34,188 nucleotides of DNA from Candidatus Doudnabacteria bacterium (GTDB taxonomy: Bacteria > Patescibacteriota > Doudnabacteria > UBA920), in assembly GCA_903908535.1 (NCBI GenBank), contig CAIVSE010000022.1, positions 1-34,188 on the forward strand, given 5' to 3'. Of the stretch, positions 16,139-24,961 are shown piece after piece; positions within the stretch are counted from its first letter, which is position 1; every line of letters begins with the position of its first letter. Position numbers and translations under genes: made by a program. The notes below the pieces were generated by a model. The model was not told the origin of the DNA. It worked only from the letters and a program-made list of their open reading frames with translations, and made no database searches.

Positions 16139-17131
16139 TTATGGCGCTACGTGAATGTTGGCTCCGTCGGTTGTTGCGTAAGTTTGAAAGGTTGGACAAG
16201 CCGTAGCTCCCACACTAGCTTCATTTAAAATTGTACTAAATCCTGCGGCGCGGGCTGCTGTACACACCGCAGACCAACTGGCATTGGTTGCCGGGCTGAC
16301 CACCAAATCCGCGCAGGCGCCGGTGTTGTGGCAGTCGCTGGCCGTAGGCCGATAATCGTAACCGGAGCTTACCGACCAGCTAATACCGGAAAGTGTGGCT
16401 TGTTGGCTCATAGTCTGTAGTTTAGTTGCCACAGTTTGCGAAACGGAAATGTTGGTCCCATTGAGAGTTGGTACTGAAACAGTGCTTAAGCTGACGCAGT
16501 TATTACAGGAGCCTTGAGGCGTGGTGCCACCAGCTGTTGTTGACGCGCCGGTTGTCGGATTGGTTACGCTTGTTGACGGCGGTGCTACCGTTGTAGGCGT
16601 CACGCTGGGCGGCTGGATGTTTTGGAACTGGATTAAGTCGGGGTTTAAGAAGCGGAGTATAATATAACCGGCAAACAAAATCGCCAGGGCGGTAATAGCC
16701 GTGGTCACGTAGCTTTTGGCCTTATCCACCATTTCCTGATTGCCCTCGGCCGACATATACAAATAGCCGGCGATGACAATATATAACACGGCGCCCACGG
16801 ACGCTAAAATAATGGCAAAGCGGTAAATTTTGTTGATGCAGGTATACAAATCTCCTGCCGCCGGGTTGGTGGCTCCGGCCGGAGCGGCCGCTGTCCAGGA
16901 AGAGCTGATGCTGCTGCCGCTGGTGGTTGTCACCGGACCTGTGTAGGGAGTGCATAAATAGGCTTCTATTGTGGCTTGCGGACCGGAAGTCGGGTAATTC
17001 CCATATTGGTCCGCTATGCTTTGGACTTGCCCTGTTGTGCCCTGCGTAGTTTGCGCCAAAGCTGCCTGGGCGGTAAAAAATTCCACCAGAATTATAACTA
17101 ATAAAAATAATTTTATTTTGTTTCGGTTCAT
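16139..17131 (-). CDS. VirB2/TrbC-like two-TM pilin-type protein fused to a C-terminal M15/Hedgehog-fold-like peptidase domain
   Basis: Signal peptide; IYRFAIILASVGAVLYIVIAGYLYMSAEGNQEMVDKAKSYVTTAITALAILFAGYIILRFL; Thr/Pro linker; SGYDYRP...CHNTGACADLVV (HxxGxAxD)...GANIHVAP. Confidence 0.65.
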   Translation of the reverse strand: MNRNKIKLFLLVIILVEFFTAQAALAQTTQGTTGQVQSIADQYGNYPTSGPQATIEAYLCTPYTGPVTTTSGSSISSSWTAAAPAGATNPAAGDLYTCINKIYRFAIILASVGAVLYIVIAGYLYMSAEGNQEMVDKAKSYVTTAITALAILFAGYIILRFLNPDLIQFQNIQPPSVTPTTVAPPSTSVTNPTTGASTTAGGTTPQGSCNNCVSLSTVSVPTLNGTNISVSQTVATKLQTMSQQATLSGISWSVSSGYDYRPTASDCHNTGACADLVVSPATNASWSAVCTAARAAGFSTILNEASVGATACPTFQTYATTDGANIHVAP

Positions 17132-17154
17132 CGTTCTTTGATTATATTTTAACC

Positions 17155-18462
17155 CTATTTTCCTAAAAAGTCCAATGGATTATAAGTATAACCGTACGGG
17201 ACTTTATATGGCCCATAAATTTTAGTATAAGCGCCTTCGGCCACGCCAAAACCATCCGCGTCATAAACCCCAAAATGCACGTGGTATCCCCTTTCCGGCC
17301 CGTATAATTTGGCCGTAGTATTGCCAGTGTTGCCTTCGTATCCAATTAAATCTCCCTGCTTAACGCTTTGTCCAGGAGTGACAATAAAACTGCGCAAATG
17401 CCCATATAAAGTTATTATATTAACCGGGCCGTTCGTGCCGGTTAAAGAGTGTTTAATGGCCACCCAGTTGCCAAATTCCGCGTCCGACTGGTCGGTATCA
17501 AAAATTACGCCGTCAGCCGCGGCATAAACCGGCGCGCCGGCCGGGCCGGCTACATCTATGCCGTTATGAAAAGTGTAACCCAATGCCGTAAATCCGGTGT
17601 TGCCATACCCTTGCGTGACCACGCCGTCCACCGGCCAGGCCAAAATGCCCTGCGAGGGCGGCAAAGTTTTGTTGCCCAATTCCGCCCGGATTTTGTTGTC
17701 CAAATCGTTAACTTCCTTTTGTAAATCTGCGGCGCTGGCCTGGCTGGATGCCAGCAGTTTTTGGTAATTGCTTTCTATGCCGCGGGTTTGCTCCAGCAGG
17801 GTCTGTTTTTGTCCGGCCTGTTCAGTTAAGGAGTCCTGGGTTATTTGCAGTTCGTTTTGCAGGGTTTGTAAATTAGCCAACTGGACCTGCAAATTAGTTT
17901 GCTGGGTTTCGAGCTGTACCTTTAAAGTTTTAATCTTGTCCACCAGCTGGTTAATTTTGTCGCTGTAGCTGCTGGCATACTGGATTTGGTCCAAAAAATC
18001 GGAAAGGTTGCTGCTGCCCAGCGTGGTCTGCAGGGCGTATTCATTGTCGTAATTGTTAAGTTCCACAATCAGCTGGCCCAGCACCTGCTGGTTTGCGGTA
18101 ATGTCCAGTTGTTTTTGCGCAATCAGCATCCGAACTTCCGTTATCTGCAAATTGGTGTCTTCAATTTGCGTTTGTTTGGCCTGCAGCGCCAGCTGGGTGG
18201 AAGCGGCTTCATCATCCAAAATGGTAATCTCGTTTTTTAATGTATTGGCTTTGCCCTGGACCTGGGAAATTTGCGACTGGTAAGTTTTTATCTGGTTATT
18301 GATGCCGCCCAGCTGGTTTTGCAGGGCGGTTTCCTGGTTGGTCAAATCCGTGGCAGAGGTCGTGGCGGATGAGTCGGCCAGCGCAACCGAAAAACCCAGG
18401 CTTAAACAAAAAGATAGCCCTAATGCGATTGTGGTTTTGGTTTTAAAGTTTTTCCACGGCAA
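17155..18462 (-). CDS. Secreted coiled-coil M23-family metallopeptidase (EnvC-like)
   Basis: Long Gln-rich coiled coil; FHNGIDVAGPAGAPVYAAADGVI, ITLYGHLRSFIVTPGQSVKQGDLIGYEGNTGNT, YHVHFGVY. Confidence 0.9.
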   Translation of the reverse strand: MPWKNFKTKTTIALGLSFCLSLGFSVALADSSATTSATDLTNQETALQNQLGGINNQIKTYQSQISQVQGKANTLKNEITILDDEAASTQLALQAKQTQIEDTNLQITEVRMLIAQKQLDITANQQVLGQLIVELNNYDNEYALQTTLGSSNLSDFLDQIQYASSYSDKINQLVDKIKTLKVQLETQQTNLQVQLANLQTLQNELQITQDSLTEQAGQKQTLLEQTRGIESNYQKLLASSQASAADLQKEVNDLDNKIRAELGNKTLPPSQGILAWPVDGVVTQGYGNTGFTALGYTFHNGIDVAGPAGAPVYAAADGVIFDTDQSDAEFGNWVAIKHSLTGTNGPVNIITLYGHLRSFIVTPGQSVKQGDLIGYEGNTGNTTAKLYGPERGYHVHFGVYDADGFGVAEGAYTKIYGPYKVPYGYTYNPLDFLGK

Positions 18463-19990
18463 TTTTTAGCCTTTTGATAATTTCTGTTTTTCCTAAGCCA
18501 ATAGCCAAAGTGGATGCCACTTCAAACGGACCCGGACTTTTTTCCAGGCCGGTTAGAGCCACGCGCAGCGGCCACAGCACGCTACCGTTGTCAAAGTGAT
18601 GTTCGTCTATAAAGTTTTTGATAATTTCTTCCAAATCTTCTTTAGTCAGGCGCGTTTCGTTGAGAGTTTCAAAAAGCCCGGCCAGCATGGTTAATTTAGT
18701 TTTGGCGTCTGCAGCGTCGGATCCACCTTCGCCAGAGGCTTCGGCGGACTTACGTTTTTTCCAAACCAATAAAGCCGCTTCATATTCCGGCCGCGCAAAA
18801 AAATAATGGGTCCTGTCCCCTATCTCGCTAAGTTTTTTTAACCGCTCGCGTTCCAGTAAAGCAATTGACTCTAAATATTTTTCTGTGTATTTTTCTGTGT
18901 CCACTCCGGCCTGCCGCCAGTAAGGAATTAAGTCTTTTACCAGCTCCCCTACTTCCATGTTGCGGATGTATAAACCGTTAATCCAATCTAGTTTGTTAAT
19001 GTCAAAAATCGCGCCGGATTTATGGACATTTATTAAGTCAAATTCCTTAATCAACTCATCCATAGTAAAAATTTCCTGCTCAGTTTTGGGGTTCCACCCT
19101 AGGAATGCCACAAAGTTAATCAAAGCCTGGGGTAGGTACCCCTTTTTTAAAAAGTCTTCGGTCGCAACATCGCCTTGACGTTTGGAAAGTTTAGATTTAT
19201 CCGGGTTCAGTAATAGCGGCATGTGGGCAAATTTTGGAGCTTCCCAGCCAAAAGCTTTATAAAGCAAAATGTGTTTTGGTGTGGAAGGAATCCATTCTTC
19301 TGTTCTCGTTACATGTGAAATCTCCATATAATGGTCGTCCACCACTACTGCTAAATGATAGGTCGGGAATCCGTCAGACTTTAGTAAAACCTGATCGTCC
19401 AACAGACTGTTGTCGTAACTAATGTCGCCATAAATTAAATCGTTGATGACGGTTTGCCCTTGTTCGGGTATAGCCTGGCGCACTACCGGATTACGGCCTT
19501 CGGAGCGGCATTTCTCCATTTCCAGTTGCACTTGTTCCTTGGTCAGATTCCGGCAATGGCGGTCGTACATGGGCGGCTTCTTTAAGGCCGTTTGTTCTTT
19601 GCGAAGTTCGTCCAGTCTTTGTTCACTGCAAAAACAATAATAAGCCCTGCCTTTTTCAATAAGCTCCAGGACATGTTTTTGGTATAATTGCAGGCGTTCC
19701 GATTGTAAATATGGTCCCAGCTCCCCTCTTTCTTTAACCTGATCATTTTTGTCTAAGTAAAAACCTTCATCCGGCACAATTCCCAGCGTTTTCATAACGC
19801 GTAAAAGATTATCGACAGCACCTTCAACCAACCTGGCACGATCGGTGTCTTCAATGCGTAAAATAAAAGTTCCGTTATTATGTTTTGCAAATAAATAACC
19901 AAACAAGGCGGTGCGGATATTACCAATATGAACATACCCCGTGGGACTGGGCGCAAAACGCGTGCGGATTTTTTTAGTGGTTTGGTTCAT
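18443..19990 (-). CDS. gltX: Glutamyl-tRNA synthetase
   Basis: RFAPSPTGYVHIGNIRTALFGYLFA, LRIEDTDRAR, KLSKRQGDV. Confidence 0.95.
   Translation of the reverse strand: MNQTTKKIRTRFAPSPTGYVHIGNIRTALFGYLFAKHNNGTFILRIEDTDRARLVEGAVDNLLRVMKTLGIVPDEGFYLDKNDQVKERGELGPYLQSERLQLYQKHVLELIEKGRAYYCFCSEQRLDELRKEQTALKKPPMYDRHCRNLTKEQVQLEMEKCRSEGRNPVVRQAIPEQGQTVINDLIYGDISYDNSLLDDQVLLKSDGFPTYHLAVVVDDHYMEISHVTRTEEWIPSTPKHILLYKAFGWEAPKFAHMPLLLNPDKSKLSKRQGDVATEDFLKKGYLPQALINFVAFLGWNPKTEQEIFTMDELIKEFDLINVHKSGAIFDINKLDWINGLYIRNMEVGELVKDLIPYWRQAGVDTEKYTEKYLESIALLERERLKKLSEIGDRTHYFFARPEYEAALLVWKKRKSAEASGEGGSDAADAKTKLTMLAGLFETLNETRLTKEDLEEIIKNFIDEHHFDNGSVLWPLRVALTGLEKSPGPFEVASTLAIGLGKTEIIKRLKIAVEKL
18717..18755. repeat. 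Palindromic repeat element inside gltX (encodes RKSAEASGEGGSD)
   Basis: GGATCCACCTTCGCCAGAGGCTTCGGCGGA, matching ATCCACCTTCGTCCTAATGGACTTCGGCGGA at 34030-34060. Confidence 0.65.
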
Positions 19991-20301
19991 GGTAATATTT
20001 TAGCATTTTTCCAGATTGATTTTAAGGGGCCGTTTTGTCGCTCCCATTGTTTAATAATATTAGCGAGCCAGCGTTCTGTTTGTGCGACAGTATGGGGATT
20101 TAGCCGGTAGGTGTGGTGGTTGCCTCGTCTGCTGTGGTAAACAAAACCGTGTTGTTTTAAAACTTTTAAATGTTGGGAAATAGCCGCGCCGCTGATTTTA
20201 AAATGGGCTTTTAATTGATGCGGCGCCAAGGATTTATTAAGGGATAGAAGACGGATAATTTCGCGGCGAGTTTCGTCGGATAATGCGTTGATGGGGTCCA
20301 T
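19987..20301 (-). CDS. ArsR-family HTH transcriptional regulator
   Basis: MDPINALSDETRREIIRLLSLNKSLAPHQLKAHFKISGAAISQHLKVLKQHGFVYHSRRGNHHTYRL; 4-nt overlap with gltX. Confidence 0.9.
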   Translation of the reverse strand: MDPINALSDETRREIIRLLSLNKSLAPHQLKAHFKISGAAISQHLKVLKQHGFVYHSRRGNHHTYRLNPHTVAQTERWLANIIKQWERQNGPLKSIWKNAKILP

Positions 20302-20381
20302 GGAGGTATTTTAGCTATGTAGGCGAATTAAGTCAAAGCTTAAATCACCTACATGTACAAAAACCCTCCCCCGTCCGGACG

Positions 20382-21689
20382 CTAGGTCACTTTTGCCAAA
20401 TCCTTCAAATCTTCCTGGACAATAGCAGCCACCTTAAGACGGTTTTCCGTGACAGTTGCGGCCAGCTCACTGATCGGCGTCCAGCGAAAATCAACCAGCT
20501 CCCAATTATCAAGCTTAATCTCGTCATTATTACCTGTAAATTTAAAATAAACTATGTGCTGTAACTGACCTTTATATTGGTAGCGACGGCTTGTAAAAAA
20601 AGGTGGAAATTTTTTCCAAATATATTCGTGGCGTTTATCGGAAATTTTGAAAAGTTCGATATCTTTTATACCAGTTTCTTCTTGGACTTCTCTGGCGGCT
20701 GCCTTTACTAATTCTTCTCCGTCAGTTCCACCCTGCGGAAAAGTCCAGTAGTTTTCCGGAAAGCGCCCGAAAGTTTTGGCTGCGGGATGACTATCGGTAG
20801 GGTTAATTTTAACCAGCAAGGCTTCATTGTTTTTATTAATAACAATCCCGATGACGTTTGGTCTGTATGGTAAGGACATAAAGACTTTATATTTTATTAA
20901 AGCAATTACCAGCCCAAAAGTAGCCTGCCAGATCCTTTTTCCCCTTTTGGGCTGGGTAACCAGGCGAAATAGCCATTCCAGGCCCATAGTACGCATAAAA
21001 CGCGGCGGACTGGGCTGTTTTTGGGCAATATAGTCAAAGCTGCCGCCCAGGCCAATATAGAGCTTACAGGGCAATTCCCCCATATTTTCTACAATCCACT
21101 GTTCCTGGCGGATAGGGCCAAAAGCCACGAACAAAAAATCGGCTCCCGACCCCTTTATATCATTTATAATAGATTGGTCATCGGGATTTTTGGAAGAGTG
21201 CTCCACCTGCGCGCCCAAACTTTTAAATTTATCAGCCACAATTTTTGGCGTGTCCCCAAACCCGCCCAGCAAATAAATTTTTTTCTTTTCGCGCGCGGCC
21301 AGTTTAGCTAAGTCCCAAATTAATTCCGAGCCGGAAATTTTTTCCTTAAACGCCGAGCGGATAAATTTTGGATAAAATAAAATGGCCCACAAAGTGTATT
21401 TGGCCTGCCACCAGGCCTGCAGAATTTTACCGTAATAACTTTTGGCGGTTAGTGGGATGGATAAAAACTTAGCCGCCCAAAAAATGCCGATGCCGTCAGG
21501 CACAGCAAAATCAGCCTGGTTTAAAGTTTCTAAAAGCCTGGGGTCGCGCAAACAGCGGTACAAAAATTCCGAGTATGGGGTGGTGATGAAAGTCTTGCCG
21601 CCCAATTTTAATCTGGCGGTAAGTTGGTCCAATAATTCTTGCTTGGACAGGTTGTCTATTTTTAGCCCCGCCGCATCTATTTTATTCAT
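20382..21689 (-). CDS. WecG/TagA/CpsF glycosyltransferase fused to a C-terminal Nudix hydrolase
   Basis: PDGIGIFWAAKFL, KIYLLGGFGDTPKIV, FVAFGPIRQEQWI, LGGSFDYIAQKQPSPPRFMRTMGLEWLFRL; Nudix box GGTDGEELVKAAAREVQEETGI. Confidence 0.9.
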   Translation of the reverse strand: MNKIDAAGLKIDNLSKQELLDQLTARLKLGGKTFITTPYSEFLYRCLRDPRLLETLNQADFAVPDGIGIFWAAKFLSIPLTAKSYYGKILQAWWQAKYTLWAILFYPKFIRSAFKEKISGSELIWDLAKLAAREKKKIYLLGGFGDTPKIVADKFKSLGAQVEHSSKNPDDQSIINDIKGSGADFLFVAFGPIRQEQWIVENMGELPCKLYIGLGGSFDYIAQKQPSPPRFMRTMGLEWLFRLVTQPKRGKRIWQATFGLVIALIKYKVFMSLPYRPNVIGIVINKNNEALLVKINPTDSHPAAKTFGRFPENYWTFPQGGTDGEELVKAAAREVQEETGIKDIELFKISDKRHEYIWKKFPPFFTSRRYQYKGQLQHIVYFKFTGNNDEIKLDNWELVDFRWTPISELAATVTENRLKVAAIVQEDLKDLAKVT

Positions 21690-21758
21690 GCCCTTAGTAT
21701 AGCGGTTTTTTCTTGACTTTTCAAGAGTTTTATTTTAAAATGCTGGCGAGGAGGAAAT

Positions 21759-21995
21759 ATGATCTGCGGTGTAGTGGCGACTGTAGTTGAAGATATCGTC
21801 AGTGAATTCCGGGGGTTTTTATCAACCCTAATGCTTGTTGTTGGCCTGGTAATGGTAACGTCTGCCGCGCTAGCGTTTTGGTTCGGCGTCTTGCCCATCC
21901 TGGCATTGATAGTTGGGCTAATGGGAACCAATTTTTTTATTAGCGGCGTCGCCCGTCTGCACTTAATCCGCCGTTTTCCGGAACTGCTGAATTAA
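21759..21995 (+). CDS. Small two-TM membrane protein
   Basis: Two hydrophobic segments; SD GAGGAGGAAAT before the ATG. Confidence 0.65.
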   Translation: MICGVVATVVEDIVSEFRGFLSTLMLVVGLVMVTSAALAFWFGVLPILALIVGLMGTNFFISGVARLHLIRRFPELLN

Positions 21996-22016
21996 TGCAC
22001 AAAGGGTCGCCCAGCG

Positions 22017-22047
22017 GCCGGCAACTTAAGACTTGCCGGCTGTTTTT
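22017..22047 (+). terminator. Intrinsic terminator
   Basis: GCCGGCAA-CTTAAGAC-TTGCCGGC followed by TGTTTTTTT. Confidence 0.85.
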
Positions 22048-22119
22048 TTATCCTAAAATCCTATATAATGTATACTGAAGTATAGATTCTTAACTTCTCG
22101 GCTCGCTTATCCGCCTCAG

Positions 22120-22416
22120 ATGGAATCCATTTCAAAAATCGTTAAAGTCAGCGGCAAATCCAAGGCGGAAAAGGTTAGAGTTAACCAGCACCTCCACTCT
22201 CCCGCCCATTTGCTGGCCGACGAACTGTGCCAAAAATTCAACGACAAAAAACATTTTGGCTTTTATTTAAAAATGGCCACGCTTTATGACCATGGCATGC
22301 TGCGCGCATTGGCCGGCCAGGTTTTGGAAGGCAAAAATGTGCAAACCCCCGGCAGACTATTTGCCTATTTAATTAAAAAGAATAACGCCTCCGCCAAGGA
22401 AGCGGAAAATTTATGA
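22120..22416 (+). CDS. Conserved-looking hypothetical protein upstream of def
   Basis: Stop overlaps the def start by 4 nt (ATGA); 98 aa, no recognised motif. Confidence 0.65.
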   Translation: MESISKIVKVSGKSKAEKVRVNQHLHSPAHLLADELCQKFNDKKHFGFYLKMATLYDHGMLRALAGQVLEGKNVQTPGRLFAYLIKKNNASAKEAENL

Positions 22417-22913
22417 TCCTCCCCATATTAACTTATCCTAATCAGGTTTTGCGCAAAAAGACCGAGCCGGTGGTTTTTCCGCTGTCCAAGGAAATTAAAA
22501 AGCTGACGCGCGACATGCTGGAAACCGTGCATAAGGCCGACGGCATCGGCCTGGCCGCGCCCCAGGTGGGCAAATCGGTAAAAGTCATTGTCGTCAATTT
22601 GGAAAAAAATGAGCTTCCCCCGTTTCCTCTCTATAACGCAAAAGTCGTCAAAAAAGGTTTTAAAAAAATAGAAGTAGAAGAAGGCTGCCTGTCCCTGCCC
22701 GGCGTGTTCGGCAACGTCAAGCGCCCCAAGCAGGTGACTATAGAAGCCCAGAACCAGGACGGTAAAATTATCCGCATTACCGACGACGGCTGGGTCTCGC
22801 GCGTGGTCCAGCACGAAATAGACCACACCAACGGGGTGCTGATTATAGACCTCATTAAGAAATATACCGGAGGAGAGGAAATAGCCAAGCAGTGGAAAAA
22901 AATCAAACTATGA
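22413..22913 (+). CDS. def: Peptide deformylase
   Basis: GIGLAAPQVG, EGCLSLPG, QHEIDH. Confidence 0.95.
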   Translation: MILPILTYPNQVLRKKTEPVVFPLSKEIKKLTRDMLETVHKADGIGLAAPQVGKSVKVIVVNLEKNELPPFPLYNAKVVKKGFKKIEVEEGCLSLPGVFGNVKRPKQVTIEAQNQDGKIIRITDDGWVSRVVQHEIDHTNGVLIIDLIKKYTGGEEIAKQWKKIKL

Positions 22914-23446
22914 AGTTCATTAAAGATTTATTATTTTTTGAAATCCAAACCACGGGCCTTGAGCCGGACAAAGATTACATTATCCAGCTGTCGGCGCTTC
23001 TTTTAGATAAAGATAACCTGCTGGAAAAAGGCAATTACAACTGCCATGTGCGGGTAAGTTTTTTGGATGGCGTCATCCGCGACCATTCCCAAAAATTACA
23101 TATTGAATTCGACCAGCTGAAAAAGAGCCCAAAAATTTATGATGCCGTCAAGCAGTTCCGCCAAAAGTTTGAGCCGGACTTGTTACTCTGCACCCATAAT
23201 ATTAACAACCTGTTATTTTTGCGTGCGGCCTTTAAGCGTTCATCCATAAAGTTTGATTACGATCCGCACGTGCTGGAGCTGTGGACTTTGGGCTACATTT
23301 ACACTTTAAATTATGGCCTGCGCAAAATGCCGACATTCAGCACTTTTTTGGACCACTTCCGTTTGGCGCAGCAGCGGCCCTGGGACAGTATGGAAAAGGT
23401 GCGTTTGGAGGCTGAAGTTTTTAGAAAAATTATTAAGGAAGCATAA
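22910..23446 (+). CDS. DnaQ-like (DEDD) exonuclease-fold protein with degenerate catalytic motifs
   Basis: LLFFEIQTTGLEPDKDYIIQLSALLLDKDN aligns with DEDD ExoI but has ExQ in place of DxE; C-terminal WDSMEKVRLEAEVF in place of HDAxxDxxxEAEV. Confidence 0.7.
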   Translation: MKFIKDLLFFEIQTTGLEPDKDYIIQLSALLLDKDNLLEKGNYNCHVRVSFLDGVIRDHSQKLHIEFDQLKKSPKIYDAVKQFRQKFEPDLLLCTHNINNLLFLRAAFKRSSIKFDYDPHVLELWTLGYIYTLNYGLRKMPTFSTFLDHFRLAQQRPWDSMEKVRLEAEVFRKIIKEA

Positions 23447-23447
23447 C

Positions 23448-24017
23448 ATGAATTTTAAAAAAGACATTTTATTGGTAGATACCGAATTCGGCGGTTTTGA
23501 TATAAATAAGCATGAGCTGTTCCAGCTGGCCGGCGTACTGCTGGACCGGAAAACGTTAAAAGAGAAAAAGTTTTTTAGCAGCTACATTCAGCCCACTCCC
23601 GGCCGCTGGAAAAACCGGCAGGCTGATGCCATGGCTGTCAATAAGATTACTCTGGACCAGCTTAAGGGAGCGCTGACTTTAAAACAGGTTATTTCTAAAT
23701 TTGATAAAACTTTTGGGCACGACGTAATACTTTCCGCTTACGTGGGCTATAACGACAAAAGGTTTTTAATAGAATCTTACCGTCGCGCTGGTGTAAAATG
23801 GAAGTTTGATTATCATTATTTTGATGTCTGGGCTTTATTTTACGCTTATCTGGCATCAAAAAATAAATTAAAGTCCGCTAAGGATTTCGCCGGTTTTGGC
23901 ATGGAATATATGCTTAAAGATTTTAATATGGAAATTCCCAAGACTTTGCACGACGCCTTAACCGATGCGCGGGTGGAGGCCGAGGTCCTGCGGCGCGTCA
24001 TGAATGAACTGAAATGA
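23448..24017 (+). CDS. DnaQ-like (DEDDh) 3'-5' exonuclease, motifs intact
   Basis: LLVDTEFGGFDINKHELFQLAGVLLD (DxE), SAYVGYNDKRFL, LHDALTDARVEAEVL (HxxxxxD). Start placed at ATG 23448 rather than 23313. Confidence 0.85.
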   Translation: MNFKKDILLVDTEFGGFDINKHELFQLAGVLLDRKTLKEKKFFSSYIQPTPGRWKNRQADAMAVNKITLDQLKGALTLKQVISKFDKTFGHDVILSAYVGYNDKRFLIESYRRAGVKWKFDYHYFDVWALFYAYLASKNKLKSAKDFAGFGMEYMLKDFNMEIPKTLHDALTDARVEAEVLRRVMNELK

Positions 24018-24961
24018 AGATAGTTTTTTTTGGCAGTGGAAGTTTTGCCATTCCGATTTTAGAACAGCTTAATGGGTTCCATCAGGTTTTGGCCGTGGTA
24101 ACCACGCCGGATTTGCCGGCCGGACGCGGCCAGGAATTAAAAGAAAATCCGGTGTCGGTTTTAGCCAAGCAATTAGGGTTGCCGGTTTTGAAGCCCTTAT
24201 CCGTTAAAAACAATCCGGAGTTTGCGGCACAACAAAAAAATCTGGGTTCGGATATTTTTATTGTTTCCGCTTACGGCCTGATTTTGCCGGAAGATATTAT
24301 TCATTTACCAAAATTAAAAACTTTAAACACCCATCCCTCCCTGCTGCCAAAATACCGCGGCCCATCGCCTATCCAAAACGCGCTTAAGGATGGTTTAAGC
24401 CAAACCGGGACAAGTCTTATGGTTTTGGATTCTAATATGGATACCGGGCCAATTTTGGCCCAGGAATCCTGCGTTATTGAGCCGTCTGACAATTACATTA
24501 GTCTGTCTGAAAAGTTGGCGCTGATTTCAGCCAATCTTCTTATTAAGACTTTGCCGGATTACGCGTCCGGGACGCTGTCTCCTGTCCCCCAAAAAGACGC
24601 CGACGCTACATATACTAAGATTATTTCCCGGGACGACGGCCGCGTGGATTGGCAAAAATCGGCGACAGAAATTTACAATATGTATAGAGCCTTTATTCCC
24701 TGGCCCGGCATTTGGACGACTTGGGATGGGAAAAAGTTGAAAATAATTGACGCAGGCGTTTATAATCCGGATTTACGGATGCTATCCGGATTTACGGATA
24801 TCTACGGATATGGAACGGTTATAAAAGACGGGGTTATAGCTTGCGGTCAAAACAGTTTTTTACAGATAAATAAACTCCAACTGGAAGGAAAAAAAGAAAC
24901 CGACATCGCCAGTTTCTTAAATGGCTACAAAAATTTTATCGGAACAGTTTTACTGCCCTAA
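24014..24961 (+). CDS. fmt: Methionyl-tRNA formyltransferase
   Basis: MKIVFFGSGSFAIPILEQL, TTPDLPAGRGQELKENPV, NTHPSLLPKYRGPSPIQNALKDGLSQTGTSLMVLDSNMDTGPIL. Confidence 0.95.
   Translation: MKIVFFGSGSFAIPILEQLNGFHQVLAVVTTPDLPAGRGQELKENPVSVLAKQLGLPVLKPLSVKNNPEFAAQQKNLGSDIFIVSAYGLILPEDIIHLPKLKTLNTHPSLLPKYRGPSPIQNALKDGLSQTGTSLMVLDSNMDTGPILAQESCVIEPSDNYISLSEKLALISANLLIKTLPDYASGTLSPVPQKDADATYTKIISRDDGRVDWQKSATEIYNMYRAFIPWPGIWTTWDGKKLKIIDAGVYNPDLRMLSGFTDIYGYGTVIKDGVIACGQNSFLQINKLQLEGKKETDIASFLNGYKNFIGTVLLP
24765..24799 (+). repeat. Short tandem duplication inside fmt (16-bp unit ATCCGGATTTACGGAT, 19-bp period)
   Basis: Exact copies at 24765-24780 and 24784-24799, then degenerate ATCTACGGATATGG. 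Confidence 0.85.

Noticed and set aside
23313-23447. Extended N-terminus of the second exonuclease (ORF track start 23313)
   Set aside because: It overlaps the upstream coding sequence in another frame; the motif-bearing protein begins naturally at ATG 23448 after the upstream stop.
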